NCBI RefSeq assembly: GCF_000353285.1
Contig: NZ_KB731324.1
Location: 390,577 to 454,576 of the forward strand
Direction: 5' to 3'
Source: Leptolyngbya boryana PCC 6306
GTDB taxonomy: Bacteria > Cyanobacteriota > Cyanobacteriia > Leptolyngbyales > Leptolyngbyaceae
DNA: 64,000 bases
Shown: piece after piece, positions 63,207 through 64,000 of the stretch
Layout of the letters: each line of letters begins with the position of its first letter
Numbering within the stretch: the stretch's first letter is position 1
Position numbers and translations under genes: made by a program
The notes under the pieces: model-generated
Told to the model about the DNA's origin: nothing
The model's database searches: none
What the model saw: the letters and a program-made list of their open reading frames with translations, nothing else

Positions 63207-63262
63207 TGATGAATTAGGGAACTCTACACCTACCGTCCTATAGCTTTAAGAGTGTGGTAGTG

Positions 63263-64000
63263 ATGAAGGGTATATTCCAGCTGTGTTTGGCAATCTTGGG
63301 GGCAGTTGCAATCTCAGAACAAGTTTGTGCGCAAGCCGTTGTGCCTGATAGCACCCTTGGCACAGTTGTGACCGGAAATCCTAACTTCATGATCACAGGC
63401 GGAACTCGTCCAAATAATGGTTCTAACCTGTTCCATAGCTTCAGCCAATTTTCTGTTCCGACGGGTGGCACAGCTTTTTTCGATAATGCACTCGATGTGT
63501 CAATGATTTTCAGCCGGGTCACAGGCGGAACAGTTTCTAACATTGATGGCATGATTCAAGCCAATGGCACTGCCAGCCTATTTCTGCTTAATCCTGCCGG
63601 AATTCTGTTTGGGAACAGTGCCCAATTGAACATTGGTGGCTCTTTTGTGGGAACCACTGCTAACAGTATTCGGTTTGCAGATGGGACGGAGTTTAGCGCC
63701 GTAAATTCGAGCCAAACCCCATTGTTAACGATAAGCGCGCCAGTAGGGTTACAGTTTGGCAGCAATCCAGGGAGCATCACGCACCAATCCACAACAGGCT
63801 TCCAAGTTGCGCCAGGTAAAACTCTTGCATTAATTGGCGGATCTCTCACCATAGCGGGTGGAACACTCAGTGCGCCATCTGGCAACATCGAGCTAGGAAG
63901 TGTTGCTGCGAATAGTCAAGTGGGTCTTGAGCCGACAACCTTTGTCATGAATTATGCTGGAGCCACAGGCTTTCAAGATATTCAACTGACTCAGAAGGCA
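63263..64000 (+). CDS. Two-partner-secretion exoprotein, N-terminal part (3' truncated)
   Basis: Open frame of 246 codons from ATG 63263 to the window end. Signal peptide (about 1-24, ends VCAQA), then a filamentous-haemagglutinin N-terminal (TPS) domain: VTGNPNFMITGGTRPNNGSNLFHSF, FSRVTGG, LFLLNPAGILFGNSAQL (NPNG-like signature) and FVGTTANSIRFADG. Such proteins are exported through an outer-membrane TpsB pore and act in adhesion. The C-terminal repeats and the TpsB gene lie beyond the window. Confidence 0.9.
   Translation, partial: MKGIFQLCLAILGAVAISEQVCAQAVVPDSTLGTVVTGNPNFMITGGTRPNNGSNLFHSFSQFSVPTGGTAFFDNALDVSMIFSRVTGGTVSNIDGMIQANGTASLFLLNPAGILFGNSAQLNIGGSFVGTTANSIRFADGTEFSAVNSSQTPLLTISAPVGLQFGSNPGSITHQSTTGFQVAPGKTLALIGGSLTIAGGTLSAPSGNIELGSVAANSQVGLEPTTFVMNYAGATGFQDIQLTQKA

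Noticed and set aside
63238-63888. Minus-strand ORFs opposite the exoprotein
   Set aside because: The plus frame has a signal peptide and a clear TPS domain and is open to the window edge; the minus frames are shadows.

Overview
The window comes from a cyanobacterium, most likely a non-picoplanktonic (filamentous, Leptolyngbya-like) lineage. GCGATCGC (HIP1) octamers are scattered throughout. The gene content is also cyanobacterial: ccaA-type carbonic anhydrase, crtB/crtP/crtR plant-type carotenoid genes, a COP23-domain protein, DUF4912, an EGY-like site-2-protease homologue, a DUF815 ATPase, and a two-partner-secretion exoprotein at the right edge. I see no rRNA, CRISPR array, prophage or intact insertion sequence. 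One tRNA gene, tRNA-Gln(UUG), is present.

Layout. 1-3670: a nucleoside/BMP-type ABC importer (two permeases, the first cut by the window edge, then a double ATPase). 3.7-8.8 kb: TPR protein, small conserved proteins, an alkyltransferase-like protein, tRNA-Gln, COP23 protein and crtR. 9.2-14.4 kb: an RND efflux pair and a small membrane protein. 14.5-23.6 kb: an orphan THI5/NMT1-like lipoprotein, ccaA lying 15 bp behind a very long binding-protein/DUF4912 membrane protein, a triple-PAS histidine kinase and a metal-site-deficient MBL protein. 23.7-27 kb: a tight trio of inactive-looking S2P, DUF815 ATPase and a six-helix membrane protein. 27-37 kb: SGNH hydrolase, membrane GTPase, a palindromic MITE-like element, ilvD, a C39-like peptidase, the crtP-crtB operon and a GH-A-like glycosidase. 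38-41.6 kb: cbiX and cobA (siroheme), with a MntA/HepT toxin-antitoxin pair fused onto cobA by an ATGA overlap, then an RluD-family gene. 41.6-47.6 kb: a glycosyltransferase, ybaK, an hsp20 operon, a six-domain response regulator with a GGDEF output, and a GerMN protein followed by a 37-residue membrane peptide. 47.8-52.8 kb: four co-directional genes (two FAD oxidoreductases, a GNAT-like acyltransferase and an extended SDR). 52.8-64 kb: DUF4142 protein, cysE, lysS, M61 peptidase, a Crp-family regulator, a CysQ-like phosphatase, a zinc-ribbon protein, a PIN-TRAM protein, hemW, dps and the start of an exoprotein.

The two most interesting observations are these. First, the GNAT/SDR pair at 50.7-52.8 kb resembles, from memory, the bacterial ceramide synthase plus ceramide reductase pair and sits behind two uncharacterised FAD oxidoreductases, which suggests an undescribed lipid-modification operon. 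Second, a matching direct-repeat box (8-mer, 3-nt spacer, 8-mer; 11-bp period), with a -10-like hexamer exactly 10 nt downstream, lies in front of both hsp20 and the GerMN gene. These two genes flank an OmpR/PhoB-type response regulator, which is the obvious candidate to bind the boxes. Gene starts were refined by hand where an in-frame ATG or ribosome-binding site argued against the longest ORF.
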